Shown here: positions 61,240-64,000 of the stretch, piece after piece
Position numbering within the stretch: the stretch's first letter is position 1
Layout: every line of letters begins with the position of its first letter
NCBI RefSeq assembly: GCF_024105635.1
Contig: NZ_WYDQ01000001.1
Span: 806,001 to 870,000, forward strand
DNA: 64,000 bases
Direction: 5' to 3'
Source of the DNA: Oceanicola sp. 502str15
Lineage (GTDB): Bacteria > Pseudomonadota > Alphaproteobacteria > Rhodobacterales > Rhodobacteraceae
Translations under genes and position numbers: made by a program
The notes under the pieces: model-generated
The model's database searches: none
The model's input: the letters and a program-made list of their open reading frames with translations, nothing else
What the model was told of the DNA's origin: nothing

Positions 61240-61266
61240 AAGGGCGCGGGCGCGCTTTCGGGACGT

Positions 61267-61330
61267 CACCCTCGGGCTTGACCCGAGGGTCTCTCGGCCA
61301 GAGATCCTCGGGTCAAGCCCGAGGATGACG
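61267..61330. repeat. compound palindromic repeat, family C (copy 2)
   Basis: CCCTCGGGCTTGACCCGAGGG and ATCCTCGGGTCAAGCCCGAG (plus GAT) are two palindromes with a 13-nt spacer holding CTCTCGGCCAGAGA-type symmetry. The layout equals that at 20174-20236. It lies just after the pgk stop. Confidence 0.85.
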
Positions 61331-61339
61331 CTGAGAGCC

Positions 61340-62518
61340 TCAGCCGTCGAGGGCCGCCACGCCGGGCAGGGGCTTGCCTTCCATCCATTCAAGGAAGGCG
61401 CCGCCCGCGGTGGAGATATAGGTGAACTGGTAGCTGGCCTTGGCGTTGTTCAGCGCGGCCACGGTGTCGCCCCCGCCGGCCACGGTGATCAGCTCGCCCC
61501 GGTCGGTCAGCGCCCCGGCCTGGCGCGCGGCGGCGTAGGTGGCCGCGCCGAAGGGCATGATTTCGAAGGCGCCGAGCGGGCCGTTCCATATGACGGTTTC
61601 GCAACTGTCGAAGATTTCGCAGATGTTGGCGACGGTCTTGGGGCCTGCATCGAGGATCATGCCCTCGCTCGGACACTCTTGAGCGGGGTAGACCTTGTGG
61701 GGCGCGCGGGCCTTGAACTCCTCGGCCACCACCACATCCACGGGCAGGTGGATCGTGCAGCCCGAGCCCTTGGCCTTCTCCAGAATTTCCAGCGCGGTAT
61801 CGGCCATCTCGGCCTCGGCCAGCGACTGGCCGATCTCGTGGCCCTGGGCGAGCAGGAAGGTGTTGGCCATGCCGCCGCCGATGATGAGGTGATCGACCTT
61901 GTCGAGCAGGTTGGAGAGCAGGGTGATCTTGGTAGAGACCTTGGCCCCGCCGACGACGGCGGCCACGGGGCGGATCGGGTCGCCAAGCGCGCCTTCCAGC
62001 GCCTCCAGCTCTTCCTGCATGTTGCGGCCGGCACAGGAGGGCAGCAGGTGGGCGACGCCCTCGGTGGAGGCGTGGGCGCGGTGGGCGGCGGAGAAGGCAT
62101 CGTTGCAGTAGATGTCGCCGAGGGCGGCAAGCTCCTTGGCGAACTCCGGATCGTTGGCCTCTTCGCCGGGGAAGAAGCGCATGTTTTCAAGCAGAAGCAC
62201 CTGGCCCTCGGAGAGCGTGGCCACGGCGGCATCCCAGCCGCCCTCGGCGAAGGCGACCTTGCGGCCGAGCGCTTCGGAAAGGGCGGGCACCACGATTTCG
62301 AGCGACATCTCGGGCACCACCTTGCCCTTGGGCCGCCCGAAGTGGGCCAGCAGGATCGGCTTGCCGCCCTTGGCCAGAATGTCCTGCACGGTGGGTACGA
62401 TGCGGTCGATGCGGGTGGTGTCCGTCACCTTGCCGTCTTCGACCGGCACGTTGATATCGACCCGCACCAGCACGCGCTTGCCCTTCAGGTCCATGTCATC
62501 AAGGGTTTTCCAGGGCAT
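61340..62518 (-). CDS. pgk: phosphoglycerate kinase
   Basis: The 392-residue glycolytic enzyme transfers phosphate from 1,3-bisphosphoglycerate to ADP. It has [26 protein letters not shown], the [15 protein letters not shown] motif, [31 protein letters not shown] and the nucleotide motif [14 protein letters not shown] 62518 is chosen because GGAGG lies 5 nt upstream; ATG 62530 overlaps that site. It is divergent from a cyclophilin gene. Confidence 0.97.
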   Translation of the reverse strand: MPWKTLDDMDLKGKRVLVRVDINVPVEDGKVTDTTRIDRIVPTVQDILAKGGKPILLAHFGRPKGKVVPEMSLEIVVPALSEALGRKVAFAEGGWDAAVATLSEGQVLLLENMRFFPGEEANDPEFAKELAALGDIYCNDAFSAAHRAHASTEGVAHLLPSCAGRNMQEELEALEGALGDPIRPVAAVVGGAKVSTKITLLSNLLDKVDHLIIGGGMANTFLLAQGHEIGQSLAEAEMADTALEILEKAKGSGCTIHLPVDVVVAEEFKARAPHKVYPAQECPSEGMILDAGPKTVANICEIFDSCETVIWNGPLGAFEIMPFGAATYAAARQAGALTDRGELITVAGGGDTVAALNNAKASYQFTYISTAGGAFLEWMEGKPLPGVAALDG

Positions 62519-62636
62519 CGCCACCTCCATCTGTTGCCCCGTTCTCGCCGGTTTGATCGCAGGCGTCAACGCGCCCCTTTCCCTTTGAAGCCGCGCCGCA
62601 TAGGGTGCGCGCGACTTTGAATATGAGGAGGCGCGC

Positions 62637-63137
62637 ATGGCCGAGATCAAAGACCCCGAAAACACCATCCTGATCGAACTCGAGGGCGGGACCGTCACCA
62701 TCGAGCTGCTGCCCGATGTGGCGCCCCAGCACAGTGCCCGGATGAAGGAGCTGGCGCGCGCCGGTTCCTATGACAACGTGGTGTTCCACCGCGTGATCGA
62801 AGGCTTCATGGCGCAGACCGGCGACGTGGCCCACGGCAAGGCCGGTGGCGACACGCGGCGGGCCGGGACGGGGGGCAGCGATCTGCCGAATGTGCCTGCC
62901 GAGTTCAACAAGCTGCCCTTCGACAGGGGCGTCATTGGCGCCGCCCGCAGCCAGAACCCCGACAGCGCGAACAGCCAGTTTTTCATTTGTTTTGATGATG
63001 TTCACTTCCTCAATGGCAATTACACGGTCTATGGCCGGGTGATCGACGGGATGGAGCATGTGGATGCGATCCCGCGCGGCGAGCCGCCTGCGAACCCGGG
63101 TGTGATGAAGAGCGTGAAGGTGGCCGCAGATGTCTGA
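62637..63137 (+). CDS. cytoplasmic cyclophilin-type peptidylprolyl isomerase
   Basis: The 166-residue PPIase has no signal peptide. Cyclophilin text is complete: [20 protein letters not shown] with the catalytic Arg in [46 protein letters not shown]. It helps fold cytosolic proteins. It overlaps the next gene, a second cyclophilin, by 8 nt, which points to duplication within an operon. Confidence 0.95.
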   Translation: MAEIKDPENTILIELEGGTVTIELLPDVAPQHSARMKELARAGSYDNVVFHRVIEGFMAQTGDVAHGKAGGDTRRAGTGGSDLPNVPAEFNKLPFDRGVIGAARSQNPDSANSQFFICFDDVHFLNGNYTVYGRVIDGMEHVDAIPRGEPPANPGVMKSVKVAADV

Positions 63138-63738
63138 CAGCCGGGTCTTTGCGGGCGGCATCTTTGCCGTTGGGCTGGCCTTTCTGGCGGCCTTCTTCCT
63201 GTTCACCAACGGCACGGTGAGCGAGGCCTCGGCGGCGGAAGACACCGCCGGGCCGAACCTTGTGATCACGGTGGCCGGCAAGGGCGATGTGGTGATCGAC
63301 CTGCGCCCCGACCTCGCGCCGCTGCATGTGGAGCGGATCGTGGCGCTGGCGAAGGCCGGGGCCTATGACGGCGTGGTGTTTCATCGGGTGATCGAGGACT
63401 TCATGGCGCAGACCGGCGATGTGCAGTTCGGCAAGGGGCCTGACCTGAGCCGCGCCGGCACCGGTGGCTCGGATCTGCCTGATCTGCCTGCGGAATTCTC
63501 CGATGCGCCCTATGAGCGCGGCACCGTGGGCATGGCCCGCACCGCCCAGCCCAACAGCGCCAACAGCCAGTTTTTCATCACCTTCGCCGCGGCGGGGCAT
63601 CTGGATGGGAGCTACACGGTTGTGGGCAATGTCATCGAGGGGATGGAGGTGGTCGATCAGATCACCCTCGGCATGCCGGGGAGCGGCGTTGTCACCAATG
63701 AGCCGGACGTCATGGAGCGCGTGACCGTTCAAGAGTGA
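63130..63738 (+). CDS. exported or membrane-anchored cyclophilin-type peptidylprolyl isomerase
   Basis: The 202-residue paralogue starts with a signal or anchor segment (VFAGGIFAVGLAFLAAFFLFTNGTVSEASA). The cyclophilin domain follows ([50 protein letters not shown]). It would act in the periplasm. It overlaps the cytoplasmic cyclophilin gene by 8 nt, so the pair covers both compartments. Confidence 0.94.
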   Translation: MSDSRVFAGGIFAVGLAFLAAFFLFTNGTVSEASAAEDTAGPNLVITVAGKGDVVIDLRPDLAPLHVERIVALAKAGAYDGVVFHRVIEDFMAQTGDVQFGKGPDLSRAGTGGSDLPDLPAEFSDAPYERGTVGMARTAQPNSANSQFFITFAAAGHLDGSYTVVGNVIEGMEVVDQITLGMPGSGVVTNEPDVMERVTVQE

Positions 63739-63814
63739 AATAAACCCTGCGTGAGCGGGGTTTGTGAGATCTGGAGCCCATGGCATCCTTGTCCCCTCAG
63801 AGGGGGAGGGTGCC

Positions 63815-64000
63815 ATGGGTTTTCTTTTGCGGGCAGTGGTTTGTGCGGTTTTCTGGGCCGGGTGCGCAGCGGCCGATCCGGGGTTCTGGAAGCACGAGTG
63901 GCCGCGCACGGATTTTTCGCGCACGAGTCTTGAAAGCTGGGTCGAGATCCTTTCGGGCGGGCCGGGGAAGGACGGGATTCCGGCGATCAGCGGGCCGGAT
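63815..64000 (+). CDS. DUF3179 protein, N-terminal part
   Basis: The first 62 residues of a gene cut by the window edge. A signal peptide (MGFLLRAVVCAVFWAGCAAA) precedes DPGFWKHEWPRTDFSRTSLESWVEILSGGPGKDGIPAI, which is the start typical of DUF3179 proteins. GGGGGAGGG precedes the ATG. Function of the family is unknown. Confidence 0.8.
   Translation, partial: MGFLLRAVVCAVFWAGCAAADPGFWKHEWPRTDFSRTSLESWVEILSGGPGKDGIPAISGPD

Overview
The window is a high-GC, gene-dense piece of an alphaproteobacterial chromosome. It most likely comes from a marine-type Rhodobacteraceae (Roseobacter group). The main reason is a complete RcGTA-type gene transfer agent (GTA) cluster lying between mltG and cysE. Supporting signs are a pyruvate dehydrogenase E1 beta subunit with a fused lipoyl domain, a carnitine-degradation cassette, and short palindromic repeats scattered between genes. 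Species cannot be named from sequence reading alone.

Layout. 0-3.3 kb: end of a DUF2585 membrane protein, then homogentisate catabolism (hmgA, fahA) with a divergent MarR regulator. 3.3-6 kb: carnitine catabolism (a fused carnitine dehydrogenase/thioesterase and a beta-keto acid cleavage enzyme) with a small secreted protein between them. 6-10.2 kb: znuA behind a Zur-type palindrome, tyrS, anmK and a small exported protein. 10.3-16.2 kb: cupin, lytic transglycosylase, DUF3445 heme protein, unknown proteins and an NCS2 permease, with several palindromic repeats. 16.5-18.4 kb: glnA and glnB. 18.5-20.2 kb: nnr, interrupted by an in-frame amber codon. 20.3-28 kb: degenerate Hint-domain protein, tRNA-Leu, tig, a conserved unknown, rsgA with an apparent AUC start, cpdB, and a lipoprotein transglycosylase. 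28-29.4 kb: rpsF-rpsR-rplI. 30.3-32.3 kb: a free YceI protein facing a cytochrome b561-YceI fusion. 32.4-37.4 kb: fabD, fabG, acpP, fabF, mltG. 37.4-39.2 kb: a PAAR-lipase with an overlapping ankyrin gene, which looks like an orphan type VI effector and immunity pair. 39.3-54.3 kb: GTA structural genes g1 to g15 plus two trailing genes. 54.3-55.5 kb: a DksA-like zinc-finger gene and cysE. 55.6-62.5 kb: central carbon genes on the minus strand (pdhC, small ORF, pdhB, pdhA, ftsB-like, class I aldolase, pgk). 62.6-64 kb: two cyclophilins and the start of a DUF3179 gene.

How genes work together. hmgA and fahA act in sequence on homogentisate. The carnitine pair would carry L-carnitine to glycine betaine. 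fabD-fabG-acpP-fabF form the core of fatty acid elongation. pdhABC, aldolase and Pgk link glycolysis to the TCA cycle. The GTA genes encode terminase, capsid, head-tail connectors, tail and baseplate of a DNA-transferring particle.

Most unusual points: (1) a strong promoter, a 16-codon possibly leaderless mini-ORF and an intrinsic terminator stacked just upstream of GTA g1; (2) four consecutive hairpins between the GTA capsid and connector genes; (3) the PAAR-lipase/ankyrin pair; (4) the amber codon in nnr; (5) the AUC start of rsgA. All calls come from reading the sequence; no database search was run.
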